The notes under the pieces: generated by a model | Told to the model about the DNA's origin: nothing | Seen by the model: the letters and a program-made list of their open reading frames with translations, nothing else | Database searches by the model: none | Made by a program: the position numbers and the translations under genes | Assembly (NCBI GenBank): GCA_013180625.2 | Contig: SNVD02013093.1 | Coordinates: 372,001 to 436,000, forward strand | Reading direction: 5' to 3' | Length of the DNA: 64,000 nucleotides | From: Boswellia sacra | Taxonomy: Eukaryota; Streptophyta; Magnoliopsida; Sapindales; Burseraceae | Part shown: positions 34,365 to 46,450 of the stretch, piece by piece | Numbering within the stretch: position 1 is the stretch's first letter | How the letters are laid out: the number at the start of each line of letters is the position of its first letter

Positions 34365-36669
34365 GGTTTGATACTAGCAGACTTTCGTATGAGATAGGAA
34401 AAAATATTCAAGTGAAATTGTTGCTGAGAAGGAATGCATAGAGATTAGACCTCGTCAACAAGAAGGAAAAAAGATATGAAATCGAATGAATCAATTCAAA
34501 ATTTCAGAATTATTATCAGTAAGTCAATATTTTAATTTCATTTCGTTTTCTTTAGATTAAATTTCACTGATAGGTTGAATAATCCCATAAGGATTATTGA
34601 AATAAAGTCATGTTATTTAGTTGAATAATCCCTTAAGGATTAAGTTCTTTTATGCTGGTTAATCCCTTAAGGTTTACAATATTGAGCAATAAATTTTATT
34701 TGTTTCATATGAATGAGTGGACAAATTATTACAGTTTAAGGCAAATTAGCTAAGTTAGTCATGCTCATGAGGTTAATAAGTCTAAATGGCAAATGGTAAG
34801 CCATAAAAGGCCTTTCGAAGTTGGGTACTTCAGATGGCTGGGAAGAGAGAAACATCATGTAGAACAAGTGATATGATAATTAATATACTCTTGTTAAAAA
34901 AAAAAAGGTCTACTCTTTCTAATCAATTCGTTAGGTTTCAATCAATTTGAATCGGAACATATTTTGTAGGTTCCGATCAATCTGAATTGGAACAATATAT
35001 CCATAGAGGTCCCAATCAATCTGAATTGGAACAATCTGAATAAAGAGATAATTACATGTGGGTTCCTGTCAAACTGAATAGGAATGCGATAATTGTATAA
35101 AGATCAGTATGTTAAAAATTTCAAGGCTGACTAAATTCAGAATAATGGGTTATAGTCAGTAATAAATTTCTAGAATAAGATAAAGTTTATTACTTTAATC
35201 TTATTTGAAAGTTTTGAGTGGAATAAGCTATTTAGTTTAATTCTATCGAATACAAATTCTAATAGAGTGAAACACTTGTAGTTAACTCTGATGACCTCTT
35301 AAAGTAGAAAGACCGAATACAAGAAAAGTCAGAAAAGAAATTGAAGTATGAAGTTCAGTCTATCTGTGGAAGCGTGGCTGAGACAATTGGCATAGAAGAA
35401 AATAAAATAATGTTCTGAAATGCTGAATTAATTAGAATTGTTTGCTTGGACAATTCAATCATGGCAGTCCAAAAATTAAAAAATGAGCCAAAAATTTTTA
35501 CGGGCTTGTGCTGATTAGAGACGGGAAGAAAGAAATTTCAAAGCTCATTCTTAGAAGATTTAGAAGGGGAGAGTTCATAAAATTAAATTTTAGAACTTGG
35601 AATGTAAAAGCTCGGATTTGAAGTTGTCTTATAGCTTATCTTCAAAATTAGAGTGCATGAAAGTTTTGAAAGAAAAAGGTTGCAGACAAATCAAAACTTC
35701 CGATGCAAGGGTGAAACAATGAATTATTTCTGAGTTAGGAATGAATATACAAGCTTGGAAACATATTTGGTCTTCATCAACGTTGTTGTAGGAAGTAACG
35801 AGTTAAAAAAAAGTTTTTGCTCATTAAAGTCAACGAGGTTATGAAATAGCACCAATATTCTGGAAAGGAAAATGAGAAGTAATTAAATATGCTTACACGC
35901 GTTCAAAGTAAAAAAGTATGGGCTCTGAAGTTTTGTAGGATGTTATAAAGTTACCGAGCAGACTTTCCAAGGTAATGCAATCAGAACTGAATGAGACATG
36001 CAAGCTATCATATGCAATCTTTATTTTTTATTATGTGAAGCATGTGCACTGGGCTTCTGATTTGGTGGTTACATCTAGCCTTCAGAGTAAACACTAAATA
36101 GCTTCATGGTTTTCAAGAGTCATCCAAAAGCGTGCTTTTCTTAAGGACACGGTACAAAGACGCTTTTGCATCTTGAGATCAATACCGAATGGGTAAAGTA
36201 AAATAAAGTTATAGAGGTTAGTTCGGCTTTAAAGGAATGGGATGGAAATTCTGACAAGTCAAAGTGCATAAAGTTGTTTAAAGCCGTTTGACAGCAAGCA
36301 AAAGGCTTATTTGAGCTGAATAATATATTGGTTAATCATGGAAGTAGTATAAAGCCATTATGGGGTCAATAAAGTCATGTGAAACTATGATAATGGAATC
36401 CTACGTGGATGAAGAAATGGAACACTAGAAGACAAAGTAATGCTTTGTTATCAAGCTTATAAGAATTTACATACCGAATCCAACTTTCCGAATCAACAAG
36501 TACCAAGCATTGACAACGTTCAAGAATTTTAGAGATTTCCGAATACCAAGTTAAAAGTTCTATGTTGGTATTGAAGGGAAAAAAAATTCTGATTACAAGC
36601 TTCAGAGTTCAAAATTTTAGTATTAAAGCTTTATAGATTTCTTTGAACTCTAAAAAGCTGGGGGGCTTG
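34365..36669 (+). other. Non-coding filler of the gag-only gypsy
   Basis: 2.3 kb without a credible gene. It includes three copies of AATCCC(A/T)TAAGG near 34578-34672 and the short tandem repeat at 34925-35095. It ends in the polypurine tract at about 36652-36666. This region takes the place of pol. Confidence 0.7.
34925..35095. repeat. Degenerate short tandem repeat, about four copies
   Basis: Units of about 35-55 bp sharing TCAATCTGAATTGGAACAA (variants at about 34937, 34976, 35013 and 35065). Confidence 0.75.
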
Positions 36670-37225
36670 TGTAGAGTGTAAAATTTGGTCAGATTAAGTT
36701 GGGGAGACTTTGGAGAAAAATATACCGAATGGAATTCTGATAGAGCTACCGAGTAAAATTTATCATTGGTTCAGAGTCAGTTGAGGTCAGATCAGTCACT
36801 TCCGAATGCTTAATTCTGAATGGATTAGATCATGTAAATCCCGAATGGGTTAATTAGACTTTGAATTTTGGATGAATGATAACGTGATCAGATGAATTCC
36901 AGAGTTTAAAATCTCAAGATCGAGAACATATCCGATTGGAATTATAGTCTATCATATATTTGGATACGTTTGGATTCTTGTTAAACAAGGATTAAAAATC
37001 GCTAAGACTCGACTATAAAAGGACGCGAGGACTTGAGGTAAACTCATTCAGAACATACTAAATATAATATATTTCCTTCAGTCACTGACTTGAGCGTCGG
37101 AGAGTCTTAGTCGGCACCACCACCGACTAATCCTCTGACCATTTTTTCTCTCTTCTGTAGGTGCTCAGCTCTCACACAAGTCCGCAGCGTGCATTCATCA
37201 AGTAGGCGAAAATTTGACGTCTACA
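36670..37225 (+). repeat. 3' LTR of gag-only gypsy
   Basis: 556 bp, no indel relative to the 5' copy. It ends GACGTCTACA and is followed by the duplication CTTAT. Confidence 0.93.
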
Positions 37226-37624
37226 CTTATCATCGTATTTCTCTTCTTCCTGCAAGAGTCGAGCAATAGCCTCCATCTTTCCTGAAGCTTCCTTGCTGTG
37301 TTCGTAGCGGGTCTTCAGGTCAGGACATAACACCTTGAAGCATCGGCTGTTTCCTTTCGCTTCAATCAACTTCTTTGCTTCATCAATGATCGAATCTACT
37401 TTCGTCTTCCACTCCTTAACTTCCGGTTCGATCACTTGTACATTTTTCAAAGCATCATCAACCTTAAGCTGCACTGCGTCCCCTGCAGTCTTCAGCTTCC
37501 CGCCTTCCTCAATTAGAGTCATAATGTTTCTGCTGTAGCTGCGCAAATAACCAAAAAGGTGTCCCAGCGGAGAGACAAAGCACTTGACAACTTCTAAAAC
37601 AATAGGGGCCACAATTTCAACCAT
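37226..37624 (-). pseudogene. CC-NBS-LRR resistance pseudogene, N-terminal CC domain
   Basis: First coding segment of the CNL gene. The start ATG at 37622-37624 gives MVEIVAPIVLEVVKCFVSPL, the usual opening of RPS2/RPS5-like CC domains. An upstream in-frame ATG at 37691-37693 exists but its 23 residues do not fit the family. The segment encodes a coiled-coil domain (AVQLKVDDALKNVQVIEPEV, WKTKVDSIIDEAKKLIE) and ends EEEKYDDK at the gag-only gypsy. There is no stop in this 133-codon stretch. The frame carries on in 32078-32115 and then 28220 downward. Confidence 0.88.
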
Positions 37625-38842
37625 TTTTAGCTTTTTTTTCCTTCGAAATTTTTGGAACAAAAAAGAGACAACAACAGGACGACTTGGGAGCAAAGCAGAG
37701 ACAAATGTTATCTGTCACACTAACAAACCGAGAGACGGAAGATTGGAGCGACGTTAATGAGTGTTTGGAAAATATGAAGGAGAAACAACAATAAGTGAAT
37801 AAGAGAACTGATTGCCTATAAATTTGATATTTTTCAAGCAAATACGAAGAAGAAGAAGAAGAACAGAGGAACGAAGAGAACAAATTAAAATAATAATGAA
37901 TAATTTATCATTATTGGTCTTTCGTTCACATTCACTGTAACCGACGATAAATATCTAAATGACTTCACTAAAGTTAAAAGCGCGCTCTTTTGGATTAACT
38001 GATTCATCATTTTAATATTTTACTGATGTTCTAAAGCAAAGTTGACTAATAATAGGCTAGGTTGTCCAAAAGTAATAACAAAATTATTCAATATTTATTG
38101 CTTCAACAATAAAATCTTTCCATTCAAATTTGAGATTATCAACTAAATTAATAATTTAGTTAAATACATAAAATTATATTTTTTTAGATCTTTTTTCAAA
38201 ATATTTTGAGACCCAGTAAACATATATATTAATAATTGATCGAATATATTAAAAATTAAAAATTCATAAGATTAAGGAGTTTTTTAATTGAAAACTTGAT
38301 CTTTGTTTCTGTGCTTTAAATTTTTGTTTCTAAAATTTAAAAAAAAAATGCAAAGAAAGAGTACTAGAACTGTATTTTTAATTTAGCTTTTCTCAGTTCA
38401 TCTTTTTTTCAAAATATATCACTGAAGTTATTTTTTATTTTTATCTAAATAAAACTCAATTTCATCTTTATCTTTTTAACAATTTAGTGACAATAATTTG
38501 AACCATTTTGCATGCCTTGTTTTATGAGTACGAAGAATTATTATTAAACAGTGAAAATAACAGAATGAATTGCAAGCAAAATAAAAATGCAGAACAAAAT
38601 ATTGTAAAGGTCAATTAAAAGTTATTTGAGTTATACAACACCTAGATGACTAGACTTAAGCATTATCTCTTACATATAACTGATTTCGAATGGAGAAATT
38701 CATGATTGCGGTAGATATTTCTTGAATTGTGACGATGGATTGGGAGGAAAAATAATACTACATTTATAATCTATCTGCAACCAACTCTCCTTATAATCTA
38801 AGTTGGTAAAATCCTACTGAAGATATAATTATCATATTATAG
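37625..38842. other. Upstream region of the CNL pseudogene, AT-rich
   Basis: No gene. A GAA/CTT run at about 37844-37865 would lie in the 5' leader or promoter of the minus-strand CNL gene. 38000-38840 is AT-rich with no recognised feature. Confidence 0.5.
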
Positions 38843-39745
38843 TGTAGAGAAAAAATATTACACTTCTAAGGAAAAGACTAATCCCTTGAGAGGCTGTATA
38901 AATCATCTCACCTTAAAAACCTACCTTCACACTTTCCTTGTCTTCTAAAATCTGAGTAATGCAAATACTACAAAGTTGGTCAAACAGCTTGCATTTCCAA
39001 CCTTCATGTAGCCAAACCAGCGCATGGCACCAAAAGAGTACGACACTATAGCAACAAACACATCTCTATGAAAGGAGTGTGGTCCCCTTCGACCATCAGT
39101 CCGAGAGACACAAAATCTATAAATGTCAACAGAATGGTTCTATCATCCACGTTCCTACCCAAAATTCAACAATTTATCAAGGACAACTCGAGGAAGAAGA
39201 AACCCATCTAGCCGTTAATCCAACATGTGATGAGCGACCCAGATTGCTCACACATGTGAAGATAAGAGGTATAAAAAAATAATTAGGGTTTGGACAAGAG
39301 AGAGGATCTCACACATAACCGTAGATAGCCATTATCTTTGTTTTGGAACCAAGAATCTCTCTTGGAACCATGGGTCATTATGAAAAGAAGATTCAACAAT
39401 ATTCTCCTTGACAACCGGCTAGTATTTCCTTCATTATGCACTCTTTTACTATTCTATTCCCTAAGTAGACCTTGCCCTCGTTTATATTTTGACTCATCAT
39501 CACCATCAATCATGATGAGTTGAGCATCAGAGGACCTACACCAAGGAACCCCGGCTCCTCCTAAAGTTCTTTGCCATCTTACAGGTTTGTTTCTGGGTAG
39601 AATACATTTGAGTAGAAAGTTAGTTGCCTAAAGTTAAAGAATTGATAGATGTTCCTAGGATTTGAGGTTCTACATCAGTGCAGCAGTTCATTGGTTCATT
39701 GGACATGTGTACTATTATCGTTGGTGTTAATTTTCTGCATCAACA
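38843..39745 (+). repeat. Probable 5' LTR of the Tat-type element
   Basis: Ends TGCATCAACA just before the primer site TGGCACCGTCTGTGGG (39748-39763). The start at TGTAGAG is a guess from the family's usual first bases, because no second LTR is available for comparison. Confidence 0.4.
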
Positions 39746-39853
39746 TTTGGCACCGTCTGTGGGAAGCCATAGAACACTTAGTTTTATGGTTTTCTGGTTA
39801 TTTGAGTAGTGTGAGTTGTGGTGTATTTTGTGTACTGTTTACTACTCTAAGAC

Positions 39854-40953
39854 ATGGAGACTAGCATTTCTAACTCTCAAAAGATCCCTCTTGGTCTGAA
39901 GGAAACTAGCCAACCAGTTGTGTCAAGTCCTCCAAACCTATAGATAACTACTTTGGAAAAGAAGGTTGATGACACACAAGAGTTGATCCGCAAGTTGATA
40001 CGTCTTCAAAAGGGAAAACAACCTGTAGGAACCAATACTCCTTTCTCTATCCAACTTGAAGTTACTCCAGCTGTTGATGTTGTTATCCCATGTCCAATGG
40101 GTCAACCTCTCAAAAGGTTTCACTCTTGTGAAAGGTAGCACAACCACTGGTGCTCAAGCGCCCCTTCCACCTAAGACTCTTAAAAGGGAATATAACCATG
40201 AAATCATCACACTTAGAAGCAAGTCGACCTCCTAAAACCAAGCTTCATTTTAAGAAAATGCAGTCCTCACATAGTCACTCCTCTAGCTGTCGTAGCCATC
40301 TTGATTTGGATGACCTAAAGAACAAATTGGAGGACCAACGTCAGTCTCAATCTCAGGAAAAAAAGGAGTACGTGGCATGGGTTTGAGCACAAATGAGGAC
40401 ATGTTTTTATAAGGCTTATTGGTAGCTCAGATGTTAAAACCACCCTTCTTTGAAACTCGTCTCGCAGACATGATACAACTCCTAGTCAGATTGAAGAATA
40501 TGATGCTACAGGGGAGCTAGAAAGAGATGAATCTGTTCAGTTTTCTACGATTGGTGGAAGGGGAATCTTACGACCAAAGGTTATGGTCGAGAAGCGTAAT
40601 CTATAAGCCTTGCAGGCTGAGGTGGAAAATCTTTGACAGTTGATTGAAATAGAGAGACCTTTTATGATCCCTGATTTACCTCCGACATCTCCTTTCATCG
40701 AAGAGATTACAATAGTTCAATTTCCATCCAACTTCAACATCTCGAGCTTTATAGACTTATGATGGCAAGCGTGATCCTCTTAAGCATATTGAAAATTTTT
40801 TATGTATATGGAGCCATTTAACCCTACAGATGAAATGTTTGTCAAGCTTTTGCTTTGACTTTGACGGGACCAGCTTGAAAGTGGTTCAAACCATTACTTT
40901 CCAACTTCATAGCCACATTTGGACAACTGTGCCAGTAGTTTACCACATATTTT
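39854..40953 (+). pseudogene. gag of the Tat-type element, first part
   Basis: ATG at 39854 opens METSISNSQKIPLGLKETSQ, then a stop near 39941 and TLEKKVDDTQELIRKLIRLQ from about 39950. Near 40755-40950 mixed frames read DGKRDPLKHIENF, MEPFNPTDEMFVK and KWFKPL, the Retrotrans_gag capsid domain. It is cut off by the copia insertion and resumes at 45565. Several stops are present. Confidence 0.7.
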
Positions 40954-41210
40954 TGTTAAAGAATAATTCAAAGTCACATCCGCATATTGCTGCACGTTCT
41001 ATTAGTGGCTAGTCAAACTAGTTGCAAAGTTAGCGGGCTGTTAGTGTGTTAGTGGGCAGAATTTTAAGGTTAATTTGTTAGAGTTGTAGCCTATATAAAG
41101 GCATGTTTAGCTCATCAGTTTGCACTGTAGAATAAAAACGTTTAATGTTCTTTTCTCCTTTGTTTGCCTCTGTTTTCTTTTTATGCTGTTTGTGATATTT
41201 GTTTCCAACA
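40954..41210 (+). repeat. 5' LTR of small copia element
   Basis: 257 bp, TGTTAAAGAATAATTC to TTTCCAACA. A TATA box CCTATATAAAGG lies near 41090. Confidence 0.95.
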
Positions 41211-41268
41211 AATTTGGTATCAGAGCATACTTGAGAGAGTGAGTAGAGAGGATAAAAACGTGAGTTGA

Positions 41269-44200
41269 GTGAAACACTTGAGAGGAAAGCCAATGGCCAG
41301 CAATAGCAATGCGATGGGTGCTGCACAACCTCTTATTCCTGTCTTTAAGGGAGAAGGCTATGAGTTATGGAGTATTCGTATGAAAACTCTACTCAGATCT
41401 CAAGATCTTTGGGACTTGGTGGAGCAGGGGTATACAGATCTTGATGAAGAAAGCAGATTGAAAGAAAACAAGAAAAAGGACTCCAAGGCATTAGTGATCA
41501 TCCAGCAGGCCGTTCATGACAGCGTTTTCTCACGAATTGCAGTGGCAACCACATCAAAGCAGGCCTGGTCGATTCTGCAGAAGGAGTTTCAAGGTGATTC
41601 AAAGGTGATTGTTGTGAGATTGCAATCACTTCGGCGTGACTTTGAAACTCTGGTCATGAAAAGTGGAGAATCCATTGCTGATTTTTTGTCCAGAGCAACA
41701 ACAATAGTCAGTCAAATGCGATCTTATGGAGAGAATATTACTGATAAGACAATTGTTAAAAAGATATTGCGAAGCTTGACTCCAAAATTTGATCATGTAG
41801 TTGCTGCAATAGAAGAATCAAAAGATTTGTCAATTTTTTCTTTTGATGAACTAATGGGGTCTTTGCAAGCACATGAGGCAAGAATTAATCGATCACTTGA
41901 AAAGAATGAAGAAAAGGCATTTCAAGTGAAGGAAGCTGTCAACAAAGATGGAGAGCATGATAGTTCAATAAGCATGGGCCGTGGAAAAGGAGGATTCCGT
42001 GGTCATGGTCGTGGTCGTGGTAATGGAAGAGGCAGAGGTCGCTTCGATGGACAACGCCAGTCCAGTGAGCAAAGAAACAACAAGAGTGGCATCTAATGCT
42101 ATCATTGCAAGAGATATGGGCATATAAAAGCTAATTGTTGGAACAAAGACCAACAAGTAAATTTTACAGCAGAAAATGGTGAAGAAAGTAAACTTTTTAT
42201 GGCTCATTTTGATACTAACAATCAGTCAAGCAATGTATGGTTTGTAGACAGCGGCTGTTCGAATCATATGACAGGCACCAAATCCATGTTTATGGAGCTT
42301 GATGAGACACAAAAAATGAAGGTGCAGCTTGGCAATGGCAAAGAAATGCAGGTTGAAGGGAAAGGTACAGTGGGCATTGAAACTAACCATGGTAACGTAA
42401 AGCTTCTGCATAACGTTCAACTTGTACCTGATTTGGGATATAATTTGCTAAGTGTTGGTCAATTAATGGCTGGTGGATATTCAATATTATTTGATGATGA
42501 TGCATGTGTTATTAAAGACAAGCAGTGAGGCCATACGTTGATTAAAATCAAAATGACTCAAAACAAAATGTTCCCATTAGAAGTTTCAAGCATGGGGAAT
42601 TTTGTTTTTGCTGCTGGTGGAAAAGATGACTCAAAACTGTGGCATTTGCGATATGGACATCTCAACATCAAGGGTCTGAAATTGCTAAATGAAAAAGGTA
42701 TGGTTTTTGGACTACCGAAAATTAGTTCTATTGATTTTTGTGAAGGGTGCATTTATGGGAAACAAACAAGAAAATCTTTTCCTATTAGAAAGGCTTGGAG
42801 GGCTTCAAAGTGTCTTGAATGAATACATGCAGATTTATGCGGGCCTACGCATACTACATCTTTCGTTGGGAGTCATTATTTTTTACTTTTTATTGATGAT
42901 TGTAGTCGCATGAGTTGGGTTTATTTTTTGGAAAACAAATCAGAAACATTTCAGAAATTCAAGCACTTTAAAGCTATGGTTGAGAAGCAAAGTGGTTCTT
43001 ACATCAAAGCTCTTCGTACTGATAGAGGTGGAGAGTTCCTGTCCACAGAATTTAATCTTTTTTGTGAAGCAAATGGCATTCATAGGGAGTTGACAACTCC
43101 TTACACTCCGGAGTAAAACGGTGTCGCTGAGCGAAAAAATCGAACTGTTGTTGAGATGGCAAGAAGCATGTTACAAGCAAAGGGACTTTCAAATCATTTT
43201 TGGGCTGAAGCTGTGGCAACATCAGTCTATTTATTGAACATCTCTCCCACAAAGGCTATTGTGAATCAAACTCCATTTGAACCTTGGCATGGTAGAAGAC
43301 CATCTGTAAGTCACTTAAGAATTTTTGGGTGTGTTGCATATGCTTTGATAAATTCTCAATTTCGTCATAAACTTGATGAAAAATCTGAAAAATGTGTTTT
43401 TATTGGTTATTGTACACACTCCAAAGCATATAGATTATATAATCCTCTTGGTGGCAAGATTTTAATTAGAAGGGACGTAGTATTTGATAAAAATGCAAGC
43501 TGGGATTGGAGTGAAAATGATGAGAAGATGCAACAACAGATTCCTATGCCTATTGGAATATCTCCAAATAAAAGTCAAGAGCCAACTCCTACAAATTCAC
43601 CAACTGATTCCTCTATGGCGTCACCAAGTTTGTCAACCTCAGCATCACCAAGCCAAAACTCTTCATCCACTCTTGAGGAGTCTTCGAATGAAACACCACC
43701 CAGAAAATCTAGATCCCTGAGAGACATATATGAGTCTTGCGAATTTGCTCTCACTGTTTCAGATCCTATCACCTATGAGGAAGCAGTTATAAAAGAAGAA
43801 TGGCAAAAAGCAATGAAAGAAGAATTGACAGCGATAGAAAAGAATGGAACGTGGGAGATTGTGGACTTACCGGAAGGCAAAAATGCAATTGGTTTGAAGT
43901 GGGTATTCAGAACAAAATTTTGTGCAGATGGAAGCATACAAAAACACAAAGCTCGACTAGTGGCGAAAGGATATGCCCAGCAACATGGTATTGATTTCGA
44001 AGAAACTTTTTCTCCAGTAGCTCATTTCGAAACTGTGAGAATTGTCTTGGCATTGGCTGCACAATTACAATGGCCTGTTTATCAATTTGACGTCAAGTCG
44101 GCTTTTCTAAATGGAGATTTACAAGAGGAGGTTTATGTGACTCAACCAGAAGGTTTCATAATTGAAGGAAAAGAGACAAAGGTGTACAAGTTGAGGAAGG

Positions 44201-45270
44201 CCTTGTATGGATTGAAGCAGGCTCCTCGGGCATGGTACAACAAAATTGATGGATACTTTCAGCAAAATGGGTTCTTGAGGAGTGAGAATGAGCCCACTTT
44301 CTACGTGAAGAAGGAAGGTAAAAATGATTTCATCATAATTTGTCTTTATGTTGATGATATCATTTATACAAGCTCATCTAGTTCCCTTGTGGCTGAGTTT
44401 AAATCACGTATGATGCATGAGTTTGAAATGTCAGACATGGGTTTGCTGCATTATTTTCTTGGCTTTGAAGTTCAACAAGCAGAAGATGGAATTTTTATTT
44501 CCCAAAGAAAATATTCCAAGGATCTTCTTAAGAAATTTGGCATGATTAATTGTAAATCTGCAGCTACACCCATGAATATAAATGAAAAATTGCAGCATGA
44601 AGATGGAGCAAAGATGGCTAATGCTAAAAGATTCAGAAGCTTGATTGGAGGTTTAATTTATCTAACTCACACTCGACCCGATATTGCATTTTCTGTTGGT
44701 GTAATTTCGAGATTTTGCATAAATCCTTCAAAGCTTCATCTCGGTGTAGCAAAGCGGGTCTTGTGTTATATCGTCGGAACAATGGATTATGGGATTTGGT
44801 ATTCAAAAGTTTCTAATTCTAGATTATGTGGATTCACGGACAGTGATTGGGCTAGTTCATTGGATGATAGGCGGAGCATTTCGGCAAACGTTTTTACTCT
44901 TGGATCAGGAGTAATCACTTGGAGCTCAAAGAAGCAAGCTACAACAGCATTGTCTTCCTCAGAAGCTGAATATGTAGCAGCCACTTCAACAGCTTGTCAA
45001 GCCATTTGGTTAAGGAGAATGTTAGCAGAACTTCAACAAAAGCAAGAAGGAGCAACAACCATATTCTGTGACAACAAAGCAACAATCTCTATGACAAAGA
45101 ATCCAGCGTTTCATAGCAGAACAAAACATATTGACATTCGCTTCCATTTTATTCGTGATTTGGTTGCAAAGGAGGAGATTACTTTGGAGTATTGTAGCAC
45201 AAACGAACAACTGGCTGATGTGCTGACCAAGGCTCTGTCGAAAGAGAAGTTTATCTACTTCAGATCTTAA
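41269..45270 (+). pseudogene. Copia polyprotein (gag, PR, IN, RT, RNase H), four internal stops
   Basis: All parts are in one frame from an ATG at 41269 (the next ATG, 41293, opens MASNSNAMGAAQPLIPVFKG). Gag UBN2 region runs to 42093; TAA 42094-42096 lies right before a full CCHC knuckle CYHCKRYGHIKANC. Protease WFVDSGCSNHMTG is near 42238. TGA stops are at 42526-42528 and 42820-42822. Integrase shows HLRYGHLN and CEGCIYGK, the DD35E acidic motifs (DDCSR, LRTDRGGEF), and TAA at 43114-43116 within PE-NGVAERKN. From 43156 the frame is open for 704 codons: RT with FDVKSAFLNGDL and YVDDIIYTSS, then RNase H (FTDSDWASS, SSSEAEYVAA, RTKHIDIRFHFIRDL). The TAA at 45268-45270 may cut off the last few residues. 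Confidence 0.95.
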
Positions 45271-45302
45271 CTTGGTGTTTGCAACTTTGAATCAAGGGGG
45301 AG

Positions 45303-45559
45303 TGTTAAAGAATAATTCAAAGTCACATCCGCATATTGCTGCACGTTCTGTTAGTGGCTAGTCAAACTAGTTGCAAAGTTAGCAGGCTCTTAGTGTGTTA
45401 GTGGGCAGAATTTTAAGGTTAATTTGTTAGAGTTGTAGCCTATATAAAGGCATGTTTAGCTCATCAGTTCGCATTGCAGAATAAAAACGTTTAATGTTCT
45501 TTTCTCCTCTGTTTGCCTCTGTTTTCTTTTTATGCTGTTTGTGATATTTGTTTCCAACA
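45303..45559 (+). repeat. 3' LTR of small copia element
   Basis: 257 bp, same ends as the 5' copy. Preceded by the polypurine tract, followed by the duplication ATTTT. Confidence 0.95.
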
Positions 45560-45564
45560 ATTTT

Positions 45565-46450
45565 GAGATTGTCAAACCAATTTGTCGGCATCTCGACTCT
45601 CTGCTCAATATTAATCAATAAGAGAATGAAAAATCCTGGGAATTCCTGGGAAGGTTCCATTCTGATGTGACTACTCTTGGTGCATTCTAAGAAGAGATGG
45701 TTCTCTCTATATTCTAAAAAAGGTGGAGAGCTCATTAGATCTTCACCAACTTGAAGGATGCTAGGCGTAAAACCTATGAGACTGCTTACCAGCATGCAAC
45801 TCTCATAACATGGACTGACTAAAAGTTTAATGAGATGAAAAAAGAAGAGGATATCAAAGTCTCATCGACCCCTAAGCAAGGTACTTCCTCACATACCAAT
45901 CCGTTGAACTCATTTTGACGTAATTGAGCATAACCATACACCTAAATACGTTTCCCCAGCCCTTCAGGGGTGGACTGGTCGTAAAACTGCGATGCAAAAA
46001 TCTCTAAGTAAAGGATTGTTTCAAGGAGAAGCACCGGCCCAGGTACACTAATTACACTTTGCTACTGATACATTAGTCGTTGGTTGTGGAGCCTTAAAGC
46101 ATATGGGAATTTTTTGAGCTCTACCTCCCATCAGAAGTGATTCAAAGTCACAAGATTACTGCCCATACCTTGCATTGTTTGCGACTCAAGGATTAGGTGG
46201 AGTATTGTGCTTGCAAGGTCCAATTGATCAATTCATTTAGCATTTCGATGGGTACAACAACAATGATCGGAATGCACAACCTCGATTCCAAGACAACAAT
46301 GATGGTCCCCGTAAGATTATTCACACCATTTCGGGAAGTGCTAACAGGGTTGGTGACTCCAATAGAGCAAGAAAGAACCATACTTGTCATTAGGATAAGG
46401 AGATATATATGATGCAGCTTGGAAGCACTTCTCACTGTCCTTCACATCCC
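45565..46450 (+). pseudogene. gag of the Tat-type element, second part
   Basis: Continuation after the copia insertion: FEIVKPICRHLDSLLNINQ, then RFHSDVTTLG in shifted frames and KKEEDIKVSSTPKQGTSS near 45840. The frames are broken by many stops. I see no intact zinc knuckle. Confidence 0.6.

Larger units (their letters stand above)
32116..37225 (+). mobile_element. Gag-only Ty3/gypsy element (LARD-like) in the CNL gene
   Basis: 5,110 bp. Two 556-bp LTRs (32116-32671 and 36670-37225) of equal length differ at about 12 positions by my count (about 2%). A perfect 5-bp duplication CTTAT flanks the element (32111-32115 and 37226-37230). The primer site TGGCGCCGTCTGTGGGG starts at 32674, and AAAAAGCTGGGGGG precedes the 3' LTR. 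Only gag is encoded. Pol is absent and replaced by about 2.3 kb of non-coding DNA, so reverse transcription must come from another element. It is oriented opposite to the resistance gene it interrupts. Confidence 0.93.
40954..45559 (+). mobile_element. Small Ty1/copia element, nearly complete
   Basis: 4,606 bp with two 257-bp LTRs (40954-41210 and 45303-45559) that differ at 7 positions by my count. It has an initiator-Met primer site TGGTATCAGAG at 41215, polypurine AATCAAGGGGGAG before the 3' LTR, and a perfect duplication ATTTT (40949-40953 and 45560-45564). One polyprotein covers gag to RNase H in a single frame with four internal stops. The compact LTRs and layout fit the Tork/Ivana/Ale group of plant copia; I cannot fix the lineage. 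It interrupts gag of the Tat-type gypsy and is therefore younger. Confidence 0.95.
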
